A DNA stretch of 64,000 bases from Amycolatopsis oliviviridis. Its GTDB lineage: Bacteria > Actinomycetota > Actinomycetes > Mycobacteriales > Pseudonocardiaceae. Below, one piece after another: positions 55,262 to 64,000 of the stretch (position 1 is its first letter; each line of letters begins with the position of its first letter). Below the pieces are notes generated by a model. The model was not told where the DNA came from, searched no databases, and was given only the letters and a program-made list of their open reading frames with translations. The stretch lies in assembly GCF_014654365.1 (NCBI RefSeq), contig NZ_BNAY01000004.1, positions 601,040 through 665,039 on the forward strand, written 5' to 3'. Position numbers and translations under genes: made by a program.

Positions 55262-56182
55262 GTGCGCTGGACACGGAATGTTCGAGTGGGCGCGGTGCTC
55301 GCCGCCGCCGTCCTCGGTATGACCGCCTGCGGGGGTGGCGACGACGCGGCGGCCCCGGCCGCGCAGAGCAAGGGCGGGGCGCCGATCGTCGTCGCCTCCT
55401 TCAACTTCACCGACAGCCTGATCCTCGCCGAGCTGTACGCGAACGCCTTGGAGGCCAAGGGCTACCCGATCACCCGCAAGCTGAACCTCGGTTCGCGCGA
55501 GCTGATCTACCCGGCGCTGAAGTCCGGCGAACTCCAGTTCATCCCGGAGTACCAGGGCGCCGCCATCACCACCGGTTTCGGTAAGGAAGCCGCGAAGGAC
55601 GCGGCCGGCGAGCACGAGCAGCTCAAGAAGCTGTTCGAGCCCGACGGCATCGGCCTGCTGGACTACTCGCCGGCGGAGGACAAGAACACCTACATCGTGA
55701 AGGCCGACCTCGCCAAGGAGAAGGGCCTCGCGAAGATCAGCGACCTGTCCAAGGTCGACAACGTCATCGTCGCGGGCGGGCCGGAGTGCGAGAAGCGGCT
55801 TCCCTGCTTCAAGGGCTTCACCGACGTCTACAAGCTGAAGGCGACTTTCCAGACCGTGCAGGAGGCGGGCCCGCGGGTCGAGCAGCTGCGGTCCGGCAAG
55901 GTCACCGTCATCCCGGTCGACTCGGTGAGCCCGCTGGTGGGCGACCCGCAGTTCGTGGCACTGGAGGACGACCTCGCCATCGTGCCGACCGAGAACGTCG
56001 TGCCCGCGGTGAACAAGAAGGTCCTCGACGAGCGCGGCGCCGACTTCGCGGCCGCCGTCAACGCCGTGAGCAAGGCCCTCGACACCGTGCAGCTGCGTGA
56101 GCTGAACAAGCGCGTCGACTCGGACGGCGAGAAGGCGGCCGACGTCGCGAAGGACTGGCTGAAGGAGAAGTCCCTCATCTGA
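55262..56182 (+). CDS. Osmoprotectant-binding lipoprotein (OpuAC family)
   Basis: The 306-residue lipoprotein has a signal peptide with lipobox LGMTAC and a mature OpuAC-type binding domain (IVVASFNFTDSLILAELYAN, then IPEYQGAAITTGFGK and VIPVDSVSPLVGDP). GTG 55262 is preferred because AGGAG lies 9 bases upstream; GTG 55256 would be only 3 bases away. It would deliver glycine betaine or a related solute to the divergently encoded permeases. The missing ATPase must come from another locus. Confidence 0.9.
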   Translation: MRWTRNVRVGAVLAAAVLGMTACGGGDDAAAPAAQSKGGAPIVVASFNFTDSLILAELYANALEAKGYPITRKLNLGSRELIYPALKSGELQFIPEYQGAAITTGFGKEAAKDAAGEHEQLKKLFEPDGIGLLDYSPAEDKNTYIVKADLAKEKGLAKISDLSKVDNVIVAGGPECEKRLPCFKGFTDVYKLKATFQTVQEAGPRVEQLRSGKVTVIPVDSVSPLVGDPQFVALEDDLAIVPTENVVPAVNKKVLDERGADFAAAVNAVSKALDTVQLRELNKRVDSDGEKAADVAKDWLKEKSLI

Positions 56183-56199
56183 GGTCCTCCGCAAGTGAG

Positions 56200-56246
56200 A
56201 TGAAGGGGCCTTTCATTGCAAAATTTGCGATGAAAGGCCCCTTCAT
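56200..56246. terminator. 23-bp palindromic element (family A)
   Basis: Arms 56200-56222 and 56224-56246 are complementary with one mismatch around a single central base. The left arm starts ATGAAGGGGCCTTTCATTGC. It lies 18 bases after the binding-protein stop. The same core recurs at 57888-57950. Confidence 0.8.
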
Positions 56247-56344
56247 TGCGGCCGGGGCAGGAGCGGGACGGGGGCGCTCGTTCCTCTCGCGAGCAGCGGT
56301 GGAATCGTGGACGCTGTCTTGCAACACGGGTGAAAGGGAGTGGG

Positions 56345-56779
56345 ATGGGAAAGGTCACGGCCATCGCGGAGCGCACCATCGAAGCGCCGGCGGACAAGGT
56401 CAGGGCGCTCGTCGCGGACTACGCCGAAACCCGACCGAAGCTGCTGACCGAGCACTACCGCGACTACGAGGTCACCGAAGGCGGTGTCGGCGCGGGCACG
56501 AAGGCGAGCTGGAAGCTGCAGGCGACGTCGAAGCGCGTGCGGGACGTCGCCGCGACGGTCACCGAGCCGTCCGAGGGCACTCTCGTCGAGACCGACGCGA
56601 ACTCCAGCATGGTCACCACGTGGACCGTGCGTGAGGTGCCGGACGGCAGCCTCGTCCGCATCGAGACGTCTTGGGACGGCGCGGGCGGCATCGGCGGCTT
56701 CTTCGAGAAGACCTTCGCGCCCGGTGGGCTCAAGCGGATCTACGAGGGAGTGCTCGGCAAGCTCGCCGAGGTCGTGTAG
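56345..56779 (+). CDS. SRPBCC (START-like) family protein
   Basis: The 144-residue protein has the helix-grip order of SRPBCC proteins: VTAIAERTIEAPADKVRALV at the N-terminus, WTVREVPDGSLVRIETSW in the sheet, and a final helix (GGLKRIYEGVLGKLAEVV). The family binds hydrophobic ligands in a deep pocket. No ligand is indicated. GAAAGGGAG precedes ATG 56345. Confidence 0.85.
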   Translation: MGKVTAIAERTIEAPADKVRALVADYAETRPKLLTEHYRDYEVTEGGVGAGTKASWKLQATSKRVRDVAATVTEPSEGTLVETDANSSMVTTWTVREVPDGSLVRIETSWDGAGGIGGFFEKTFAPGGLKRIYEGVLGKLAEVV

Positions 56780-56879
56780 CGCTCACCACAATCGGAATGG
56801 TCGCCCCGGTTAGCCCGTTGTACCGGACATGGATACGGGGCGATCGCCCCGCTTCGGCTACAGACTTTGGAGTTACCTC

Positions 56880-57878
<999 letters not shown>

Positions 57879-57887
57879 CCCGCTCCC

Positions 57888-57950
57888 CGCGTGCAATGAA
57901 GGGGCCTTTCATAGCAAAATTTGCTATGAAAGGCCCCTTCATTGCACGCG
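57888..57950. terminator. 31-bp perfect palindrome between convergent genes (family A)
   Basis: Arms 57888-57918 and 57920-57950 are exact complements around one central A. The core (ATGAAGGGGCCTTTCAT, GCAAAATTTGC) is shared with 56200-56246. It is 10 bases from each flanking stop codon, so a bidirectional terminator is likely. Confidence 0.87.
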
Positions 57951-57959
57951 CGCGGGCGC

Positions 57960-58589
57960 TCAGTACTGCGTGGTGAGGGCGCCTTCGGTCAGGGCGGCGT
58001 CCAGAGCCTCGGCCGTCACGTCCAGCTTCATCTGGTCCCGGAAGATCTGCCCCGCGGTCGGCAGGCTGGAGCGCTCCGGCCAGGTGTCCGGCTTCCACAG
58101 CGAAGACCGCAGGAAAGCCTTGGCGCAGTGCATGTACAGCTCTTCGACCTCGATCAGGATCGCCAGCGCGGGCCGTTTGCCCTTGACCACGAGGTCGTCG
58201 AAGAACGGCGCGTCGGCGACCAGTTTCGCGCGGCCGTTGATCCGCAGCGTCTCGTTCATGCCCGGCACGATGAACAGCAGTCCGGCGTGCGGGTTCTCGA
58301 TGATGTTGGTCTGGCTGTCGAGCAGCTTGTTGCCCGGCCGGTCCGCCAGCACCAGGGTGTTGTCGTCGAGCACCTTCACCGAACCCGCCGGGTCGCCACG
58401 CGGGGAGACGTCGCAGGTCCCGTCGGACGACGCCGTCGCCAGCAGGTAGAAGGGCGAGTGTTCGATCAGCGTCCGCGCGTGCTGATCGACGAAGGGGAGG
58501 ATCTTCCCCTTGGTCCGTTCGGCCGGGTGGCCCAGGTGCTCACGGAGCGCGTCGAGAGTCTCGATCGTTTTGATCTCTGAAGTCCCCAT
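57960..58589 (-). CDS. PPOX-class FMN-binding flavoprotein
   Basis: The 209-residue protein resembles the pyridoxamine 5'-phosphate oxidase-like family of the MSMEG_1024 type: FYLLATASSDGTCDVSPRGD, LADRPGNKLLDSQTNIIENP and GLLFIVPGMNETLRINGRA. It probably binds FMN or F420 and reduces a small substrate. It is followed upstream by purU with a 15-base gap on the same strand, and convergent with the MDR reductase. Confidence 0.88.
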   Translation of the reverse strand: MGTSEIKTIETLDALREHLGHPAERTKGKILPFVDQHARTLIEHSPFYLLATASSDGTCDVSPRGDPAGSVKVLDDNTLVLADRPGNKLLDSQTNIIENPHAGLLFIVPGMNETLRINGRAKLVADAPFFDDLVVKGKRPALAILIEVEELYMHCAKAFLRSSLWKPDTWPERSSLPTAGQIFRDQMKLDVTAEALDAALTEGALTTQY

Positions 58590-58604
58590 GAGCTCAGTGA
58601 ATCA

Positions 58605-59489
58605 TCAGAAGACGACGGTTCGGTTACCGTGCACCAGCACGCGGCCCTCCAGATGCCACCGCAGCCCGCGCGCCAGCGTCACCTTCTCGATGTCGCGGCC
58701 CTTGCGGACCATGTCCTCGACCGAGTCGCCGTGGTCGACCCGGATGACGTCCTGGTCGACGATCGGGCCCGCGTCGAGGTCGGCGGTGACGTAGTGGCAG
58801 GTCGCGCCGATGAGTTTCACCCCGCGCGCGTGGGCCTGGTGGTACGGCCGCGCGCCGACGAACGACGGCAGGAAGCTGTGGTGGATGTTGAGCGCCCGCC
58901 CGGCCCAGGCCTCGCACAGTTCCGCGGGCAGGACCTGCATGAACCGGGCGAGGACGACGGCGTGCGGGTCGTGTTCGTCGACCAGTTTCCGCACCTCGGC
59001 GAAGGCGGACGCCTTGGCTTCCGCGTCGCCGGCGGGGAACGGGACGTGGTGGAACGGGATGCCGTGGGCGCGGGTGATGTCGCCCAGCGAAGCGTGGTTG
59101 CCGATGACGGCGGCGACGTCGACGTCCAGTTCCCCGGACGCGACGCGGCCGAGGAGGTCGTAGAGGCAGTGACCGGCCTTGGAGACGAGGATCACGGCGC
59201 GACGTCGCTCACCCGTGTCGGTCACCTGCCAGCTCGACTCGGCCGAAAGCGAGTTCGCGACCTCGGCGAAGCGCGTGCGGAGTTCGGTGGCGTCGAACGG
59301 GAGCGAGTCGGCGCGGACGACCTGGCGGGTGAAGAACCAGCCGGTGTCGGGGTCCGTGTGATACGCCGCTTCGACGATCCAGCCGCCGTGTTCGGCGAGG
59401 AAACCCGAGATCCGGGCGATGATGCCGGTGCGGTCGGGGCAGCCGAAGGAGATCACGTAGCGACGTTCAGGGTTCGACACGGACTCCAT
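58605..59489 (-). CDS. purU: Formyltetrahydrofolate deformylase
   Basis: The 294-residue enzyme has an N-terminal ACT domain (VISFGCPDRTGIIARISGFL) and a formyltransferase-like catalytic domain. The key residues lie in NIHHSFLPSFVGARPY (Asn, His), then TCHYVTADLDAGPIVDQD (Asp). It releases formate from 10-formyl-tetrahydrofolate and balances the one-carbon pool. ATG 59489 overlaps the dedA-like stop by 23 bases; a GTG at codon 4 would shorten this. Confidence 0.95.
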   Translation of the reverse strand: MESVSNPERRYVISFGCPDRTGIIARISGFLAEHGGWIVEAAYHTDPDTGWFFTRQVVRADSLPFDATELRTRFAEVANSLSAESSWQVTDTGERRRAVILVSKAGHCLYDLLGRVASGELDVDVAAVIGNHASLGDITRAHGIPFHHVPFPAGDAEAKASAFAEVRKLVDEHDPHAVVLARFMQVLPAELCEAWAGRALNIHHSFLPSFVGARPYHQAHARGVKLIGATCHYVTADLDAGPIVDQDVIRVDHGDSVEDMVRKGRDIEKVTLARGLRWHLEGRVLVHGNRTVVF

Positions 59490-60126
59490 TGTCGCTGCTC
59501 TCGGCCGCCGCGCGGCGCCGGGTCAGGATGCGGACGCGGACCCGCCGCCCGATCTCGATCGACGCGACCAGCAGCAGGCCGATCGCGAAGGACAGCAGAA
59601 GGCCCTTCTCCGGTTCGTCCGCGAAGGTCGCTCCGCCGATGAGCCCGATCAGGACGCTGTACACCGCCCAGATGGCGGCGCCGAGGGCGTCGAGCAGGAC
59701 GAACTTGCGCGGCGGGTAGCCGAGACTGCCGTTGGCGAGGCCGCTCGCGACCCGGCCGCCGGGCAGGTAGCGGGCGGCGAGGATCAGCAGGACGGCGTTG
59801 CGCCGCACCTGGATCTTCGCCCATTCGTAGCGCCGGACCCCGTCCGGACCGCGCTGGAGGCGGGCGAGCGCCCGCGGGCCCGCCGCGGCGCCGACGGTGT
59901 AGCCGAGGCAGTCGCCCAGCCAGGCCCCGAGCGCGGCGACCAGCGCGAGCAGCGCCAGCTGCGGGAAGTCCGGGCCGATCAGGACGGCGACGGTGATGAC
60001 GGTCGTCTCGCTCGGCATGAACGGCAGGAGCGCGTCCAACCCGGACACGAGGAACACGATCACCCACAGCCAGGGTGATCCCAGGGTGCCCCGAAGCAGT
60101 TCGGTGACGTACTCCAGCAGTTCCAC
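59467..60126 (-). CDS. DedA-family membrane protein
   Basis: The 219-residue protein has four to six helices and DedA signatures: VSGLDALLPFMPSETTVI with the conserved Glu, ALGAWLGDCLGYTVGAAAG and RYLPGGRVASGLANG with the conserved Arg. DedA proteins are thought to flip phospholipids or carrier lipids using the proton gradient. It overlaps purU downstream, so the two are one transcription unit. Confidence 0.9.
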   Translation of the reverse strand: MELLEYVTELLRGTLGSPWLWVIVFLVSGLDALLPFMPSETTVITVAVLIGPDFPQLALLALVAALGAWLGDCLGYTVGAAAGPRALARLQRGPDGVRRYEWAKIQVRRNAVLLILAARYLPGGRVASGLANGSLGYPPRKFVLLDALGAAIWAVYSVLIGLIGGATFADEPEKGLLLSFAIGLLLVASIEIGRRVRVRILTRRRAAAESSDNGVRVEP

Positions 60127-60192
60127 GGTTCCATGGTGATCACCGCAGGTCGCTACGGGGTGACGGAGTGGGGTGCTGGCGATGAATTCCCG

Positions 60193-61008
60193 CTAAGGGA
60201 CCAGTCCGCGGTCACTCGGCGCGACCGCGGACCAGGGCACGGTCAGCTCGCCGAGCCGCCAGCGCGAAGGCCGGTTCAGCACCGGCCAGCCCCGGCCGGT
60301 GAGCAGGTGCACGGTATGCGCCCAGCGGGCACGGACGCCGAAGTTCTGATGCGGCGCCGCCGTCGCCCAGCAGACGTCCAGTGCGGACAGTAGTTCGTGG
60401 ACCCGCTCGCCGGGGACGTTGCGGTGGATGAGGGCCTTCGGCAGTCGTTCGGCCACTGTGGACGGACGCTCCAGGCTGGCGAGATGGACCGATAGGGTGA
60501 GCGTGCGCGGTCCGTCGTGCCCGACCGCGACCCAGGTGCTCAGCCGTCCGATCTCGTCGCAGGTCCCTTCGACCAGGAGCCCGCCGGGCGCCATCGCGTC
60601 CAGCATCAGCGACCAGGCCCCCGGGACCTCGGCCTCGTCGTATTGCCGCAGCACGTTGAACGCGCGGACCAGCACCGGCCGCGTCCCGGCCAGTTCGAAG
60701 CCGCCGCGCCGGAAGTCGAGCCACGGCTTGTCGACGCGCGCCTGCGCGACGGCGACGCGTTCGGCGTCGATCTCCAGGCCGAGCACCCGGACGTCGCGGC
60801 GGACGGATCGCAGCCACCGCGCCATCTCCACGGTGGTCACCGGGGAGGCGCCGTAACCGAGGTCGACCACCAGCGGTTCGTCCGCGCGGCGCAGCAGCCG
60901 GGTCACACCCGCGTCGCTCGCGAGCCACCGGTCGACGCGGCGCAGCCGGTTCGGGTTGGTCGTCCCGCGTGTCGGTGCCCCGACCGGCTTCAGCGCTCGG
61001 CCAGCCAC
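60193..61008 (-). CDS. Class I SAM-dependent methyltransferase
   Basis: The 271-residue protein starts at GTG 61008 (VAGRALKPVGAPTRGTTNPN), overlapping the DUF2505 stop by 19 bases. The SAM motif is LVVDLGYGASPVTTVEMARW, followed by VRVLGLEIDAERVAVAQAR. A long C-terminal part follows with GGLLVEGTCDEIGRLSTWV. Homologues with the TRGTTNPNRLRRVDRW start are frequent in actinomycetes; the substrate is unknown. The short overlap suggests coupling to the DUF2505 gene. Confidence 0.82.
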   Translation of the reverse strand: MAGRALKPVGAPTRGTTNPNRLRRVDRWLASDAGVTRLLRRADEPLVVDLGYGASPVTTVEMARWLRSVRRDVRVLGLEIDAERVAVAQARVDKPWLDFRRGGFELAGTRPVLVRAFNVLRQYDEAEVPGAWSLMLDAMAPGGLLVEGTCDEIGRLSTWVAVGHDGPRTLTLSVHLASLERPSTVAERLPKALIHRNVPGERVHELLSALDVCWATAAPHQNFGVRARWAHTVHLLTGRGWPVLNRPSRWRLGELTVPWSAVAPSDRGLVP

Positions 61009-61487
61009 TTCGCGACGAACTCCGCCTCGCGCTCCAGCAGTTTGGTGACCTGTTCGGCGATCACGCCCTCCAGCTTCCCGCCGACGAACGGGATCCGCAC
61101 CTTGACCGTGCCGCTGTTCACCAGCGTCGTCCGCTCGCCTTCGTCGGTCAGGGACGTTTTCGCGGTGATCTCGCCGGGCACGCCCGACACCGCCGCGGTC
61201 GCCGTGCCGGTGTATCCCGCTCCGGAGGCCTTCCAGGTCTGCTCGCGTTCGACGATCAGGTCGCCCCGGTGCAGCGTCCGCACGGCGGACGGGAGCTTGT
61301 CCGAGCTGATGCCCTGGCGCAGCTTGTAGCGCACGCCGTCCCCATCCGGGACGTACTCCAGCAACTCCGCGTCGTCGCCGCCGATCTGCTCCAGCCTGGC
61401 CCGGAGCGCCGGCTCGCCGGCGACCGCGTCGAACGTGGTCGCGAGGTCTGCGGAGAACGCTGAGCGGTGCTCGATACGGGAGGCCAT
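60990..61487 (-). CDS. DUF2505 protein, Rv0481c-like
   Basis: The 165-residue protein is a single START-like domain of the DUF2505 family: MASRIEHRSAFSADLATTFD, LLEYVPDGDGVRYKLRQGI and VIAEQVTKLLEREAEFVAKW. It is divergent from murB, as Rv0481c is in M. tuberculosis, with 26 bases between the starts, so a shared promoter region is likely. Function unknown. Confidence 0.9.
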   Translation of the reverse strand: MASRIEHRSAFSADLATTFDAVAGEPALRARLEQIGGDDAELLEYVPDGDGVRYKLRQGISSDKLPSAVRTLHRGDLIVEREQTWKASGAGYTGTATAAVSGVPGEITAKTSLTDEGERTTLVNSGTVKVRIPFVGGKLEGVIAEQVTKLLEREAEFVAKWLAER

Positions 61488-61513
61488 GGCGCCAGACAGT
61501 ACCGTTCACGGGC

Positions 61514-62578
61514 GTGAGCACTGCCGAAACTCCCACCCAGCACGCCGCCCTCGCCGACCACACCACGCTGCGCCTCGGCGGCCCGGCGCGGCGGTTCGCC
61601 GAGGCGAAGACCGTGCAGGCCCTGGTCGACGCGGTCCGCGAAGCCGACGAGGCGGGCGAGCCGGTCCTGCTGCTCGGCGGCGGCTCGAACCTCGTCGTCG
61701 CCGACGGCGGCTTCGAGGGCGCGGTGCTGAAGGTCGGCAACACCGGCTGGACCCGTGACGGGGATCTCGTCGAGGTAGCGGCGGGGCAGAACTGGGACGG
61801 GTTCGTCGCGGAGCTGGTCGCCGAGGGCGTCGGCGGGCTCGAATGCCTCTCCGGGATCCCCGGTTCGGTCGGCGCGACGCCGATCCAGAACGTCGGCGCG
61901 TACGGCTGCGAGGTGGCCGAGTCCCTGGTCTCGGTCGACCTCTACGACCGCGCCGCCCGCGAGATCCGCACGCTGACCGCCGAAGAGCTCGGCTTCGGCT
62001 ACCGCACGTCGATCCTGAAGGGGACTGACGCGGGTGTGGTGCTGACAGTGCGCTTCAAGGTCACCGAAGACGGCCTCTCGGCCCCGATCCGCTACGCCGA
62101 GCTCGCGCGCACGCTCGGCGTCGAGATCGGCGACCGGGTCCCGGCGGCCGAAGCGCGCGAAGCGGTCCTCGGCCTGCGTCGCGGCAAGGGCATGGTGCTG
62201 GACGCGGACGATCACGACACGTGGAGCGCGGGCTCCTTCTTCACCAACCCGATCATCGGGGAGGCCCAGCTGGCGAAGGTGCTGGCAGGGATCGTCGACG
62301 TCGTGGGCGAGGACGTGCGCGTGCCGCAGTACCCGGCGCCCGGCGGCACGAAGCTGTCCGCGGCGTGGCTGATCGAGCGGGCGGGGTTCGGGAAGGGCCA
62401 CGAGGGGCCCGGCGGCAGGGTCTCGCTGTCGACGAAGCACACGCTCGCGCTCACCAACCGGGGCAAGGCGTCCACGGAGGACCTTCTCGCTCTGGCGCGC
62501 GAAGTGCGCGACGGCGTCGAGGCCCGCTTCGGTGTTTCGCTGCACCCGGAGCCTCTGCTCATCAACTGCTCGCTCTAG
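61514..62578 (+). CDS. murB: UDP-N-acetylenolpyruvoylglucosamine reductase
   Basis: The 354-residue FAD enzyme shows LLLGGGSNLVVADGG, IPGSVGATPIQNVGAYGCEV (FAD loop), FGYRTSILKG (substrate Arg) and the catalytic Ser in SAGSFFTNPII. It reduces the enolpyruvyl group of UDP-GlcNAc-enolpyruvate to UDP-MurNAc with NADPH, an essential peptidoglycan step. GTG 61514 is the start. The neighbour downstream is an L,D-transpeptidase, as in mycobacteria. Confidence 0.96.
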   Translation: MSTAETPTQHAALADHTTLRLGGPARRFAEAKTVQALVDAVREADEAGEPVLLLGGGSNLVVADGGFEGAVLKVGNTGWTRDGDLVEVAAGQNWDGFVAELVAEGVGGLECLSGIPGSVGATPIQNVGAYGCEVAESLVSVDLYDRAAREIRTLTAEELGFGYRTSILKGTDAGVVLTVRFKVTEDGLSAPIRYAELARTLGVEIGDRVPAAEAREAVLGLRRGKGMVLDADDHDTWSAGSFFTNPIIGEAQLAKVLAGIVDVVGEDVRVPQYPAPGGTKLSAAWLIERAGFGKGHEGPGGRVSLSTKHTLALTNRGKASTEDLLALAREVRDGVEARFGVSLHPEPLLINCSL

Positions 62579-62587
62579 CCCTCCCCG

Positions 62588-62652
62588 CATTTCGTCCTCT
62601 GAATGCGGTAGTTGGCGACACGAACTACCGCATTCAGAGGACGAAATGCGAA
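62588..62652. terminator. 28-bp inverted repeat (family B, copy 2)
   Basis: Arms 62588-62615 and 62625-62652 are perfect complements (left arm begins CGCATTTCGTCCTCTGAATG) with a 9-base loop, 9 bases after the murB stop. It shares its arms with the element at 40300. Confidence 0.85.
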
Positions 62653-62790
62653 GAGTGAACAACCCCACGCCACCTCCGTGCGTCTATCACTCCGAGGGGC
62701 GAGGGTGAGATCCGTCGCCGCGGGTAACGTCGGAGAGGTCCCCAGCGCTGGGCGGGTAGAAGCTCGCGGGGGGCCAATGGGAGGTACACG

Positions 62791-63969
62791 GTGATCGAAC
62801 GGCGCACGGTGTTCAAGGCCGCGCTCGCCGCGGGGGCGGCCATGCTGGCGGCCGCCTGCTCCAGCGAAGAAGGCGGCAACGCCAAGCCGGAAGGCAGCAG
62901 CGGCGGCGGGGAGCAGGAAGCCGCGCCGGTAGCCAAGATCACCGCCGAGCCCGCCGCCGACGCCAAGGACGCCTCCGTGGTGACCCCGGTCGTCGTGAAG
63001 GTCGCCGACGGCAAGCTCACCGAGGTCAAGGTCACCGGCGAAGGCGGCAAGGACGTCAAGGGCGAGCTGGCCGCGGACGGGCTCACCTGGACCAGCTCCG
63101 AGGTCCTCGGCTACGGCAAGACGTACACCTACGCCGCGAAGGCCACCGGCAGCGACAACAAGCCCGCCGAACTCAAGGGCTCCTTCACCACGGTCAAGCC
63201 CGCCAAGGAGGTCCGCGCCACGCTGAACCCGGCCGACGACGCCGAGGTCGGCGTCGCGATGCCGATCAGCGTGAAGTTCGCGTCCGCGGTCAAGGACAAG
63301 GCGGCCGCCGAGAAGGCGCTCAAGGTCAAGACCGACAAGGACGTCGAGGGCTCCTGGGGCTGGCTGTCGGACACCCAGGTCGACTGGCGGCCCAAGGAGT
63401 ACTGGCCCGCCAACATCACGGTCAACGTCGAGGCCAAGCTCTACGGCGTCGCGCTCGGCGGCGGCGCGTACGGCAAGGCCGACGTCACCACCAAGTTCAA
63501 GATCGGCCGCAACCAGGTGGTCAAGGTCAACACCCCGGACCACACGATGAAGGTCTACCGCGGCGGCGCCGAGTCGGCGAGCTACCCGTGCTCGAACGGG
63601 CTCGACGGCGACGTCCAGCGGAACACCCCCAACGGCACCTTCATCGTGATGACGAAGGAGCCGACGGCGCGGTTCGACAACGCGCGCTACGGCTACACCA
63701 ACGTCAACAAGAAGTGGGCCTGCCGGATCTCGAACAACGGCGAGTACATCCACGAGAACCAGGACAACGCGTCGAACATCGGCAAGGCCAACACCTCGCA
63801 CGGCTGCGTGAACCTGCTCGAAGCGGACGCGAAGAAGTACTTCGACTCGGCGCTCATCGGCGACCCGGTCGAGATCACCGGGTCCAAACTGGGCAGCCCG
63901 ACCAAATCGGACGTCAAGAACTGGTTCTACGACTGGAAGTCCTGGAAGGCCCTGTCCGCGATCAAGTAG
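62791..63969 (+). CDS. L,D-transpeptidase lipoprotein (LprQ/Ldt type)
   Basis: The 392-residue lipoprotein has a signal peptide with lipobox LAAAC and two Ig-like domains (residues about 45-230). The YkuD catalytic domain has its signature in SHGCVNLLEADAKKYF (Cys nucleophile) and the upstream TPNGTFIVMTKEPTA. It forms 3-3 cross-links in peptidoglycan and may resist beta-lactams other than carbapenems. The order murB then lprQ is the same in M. tuberculosis (Rv0482-Rv0483). GTG 62791 follows GGGAGG. Confidence 0.94.
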   Translation: MIERRTVFKAALAAGAAMLAAACSSEEGGNAKPEGSSGGGEQEAAPVAKITAEPAADAKDASVVTPVVVKVADGKLTEVKVTGEGGKDVKGELAADGLTWTSSEVLGYGKTYTYAAKATGSDNKPAELKGSFTTVKPAKEVRATLNPADDAEVGVAMPISVKFASAVKDKAAAEKALKVKTDKDVEGSWGWLSDTQVDWRPKEYWPANITVNVEAKLYGVALGGGAYGKADVTTKFKIGRNQVVKVNTPDHTMKVYRGGAESASYPCSNGLDGDVQRNTPNGTFIVMTKEPTARFDNARYGYTNVNKKWACRISNNGEYIHENQDNASNIGKANTSHGCVNLLEADAKKYFDSALIGDPVEITGSKLGSPTKSDVKNWFYDWKSWKALSAIK

Positions 63970-63982
63970 CCGTCGCCCCGCG

Positions 63983-64000
63983 CCCCCCCCCCCCCCCCCC
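63983..64000. repeat. Poly-C run at the window edge
   Basis: At least 18 consecutive Cs end the window, 14 bases after the L,D-transpeptidase stop. This may be a true homopolymer or an assembly artefact. Confidence 0.6.

Noticed and set aside
63983..64000. Poly-C tract as a phase-variable repeat
   Set aside because: It lies after a stop codon at the window end and is more simply explained as an edge or assembly artefact.

Overview
The window is high-GC actinomycete DNA. The gene content, codon use and gene order point to Amycolatopsis or a close Pseudonocardiaceae relative. Two observations support this: an integrative element sits in a tRNA-Phe gene, as pMEA100 does in Amycolatopsis mediterranei, and the right side keeps the Mycobacterium tuberculosis order Rv0474-hbhA-Rv0476 ... 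Rv0481c-murB-lprQ. This assignment is inference; no database was searched.

1-7813 is the right part of an actinomycete integrative and conjugative element (AICE). A leftward pair (regulator, NUDIX hydrolase) faces a rightward module: Pra-like protein, small ORFs, XRE regulator, small zinc ribbon, FtsK-like translocase TraSA, RepSA initiator, Xis and Int. The module ends at a 3' tRNA-Phe fragment (attR). The left end and the intact tRNA lie outside the window.

7814-27000 is chromosomal. It holds a secreted HAF-repeat protein, a MacAB-type exporter operon, a decayed peptidase pseudogene, arylamine N-acetyltransferase, a four-PAS GGDEF-EAL protein, a purine permease, a ferredoxin reductase, a ClpC2-like HTH/Clp-N regulator, 6-phosphogluconate dehydrogenase, a metallo-hydrolase, and a WhiJ-type XRE regulator with two tandem DUF574 methyltransferases. 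A DUF397 partner follows at 27.9 kb.

28208-31763 is a tight four-gene minus-strand operon of membrane and secreted proteins with many His/Met motifs. Its polytopic protein carries a D-x3-H-x12-H motif and a second, similar copy. I cannot assign it to a described system, and it is the best candidate here for an undescribed metal-linked membrane complex.

31876-44000 holds an amidase-TetR-MpaB operon with a clear palindromic operator, a D-cysteine desulfhydrase-like enzyme, a PP2C-like protein divergent from a second HTH/Clp-N regulator split into two genes, the YczE/YczR pair, a low-complexity secreted protein, an ECF sigma factor and an aminotransferase.

44000-64000 holds DUF445, CGNR and VOC proteins, two zinc-ribbon proteins, the hbhA cluster, a YbaK-like protein coupled to a histidine ammonia-lyase homologue lacking the MIO serine, a NucA/NucB-like secreted protein with altered catalytic residues, osmoprotectant ABC parts without an ATPase, purU, a DedA protein, murB and an L,D-transpeptidase.

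Between genes there are at least three families of repeated palindromic elements, mostly between convergent genes. A 13-mer palindrome, GTCCACNGTGGAC, is far more frequent than composition predicts. The two Clp-N regulators share an almost identical operator, promoter and leaderless-start layout.
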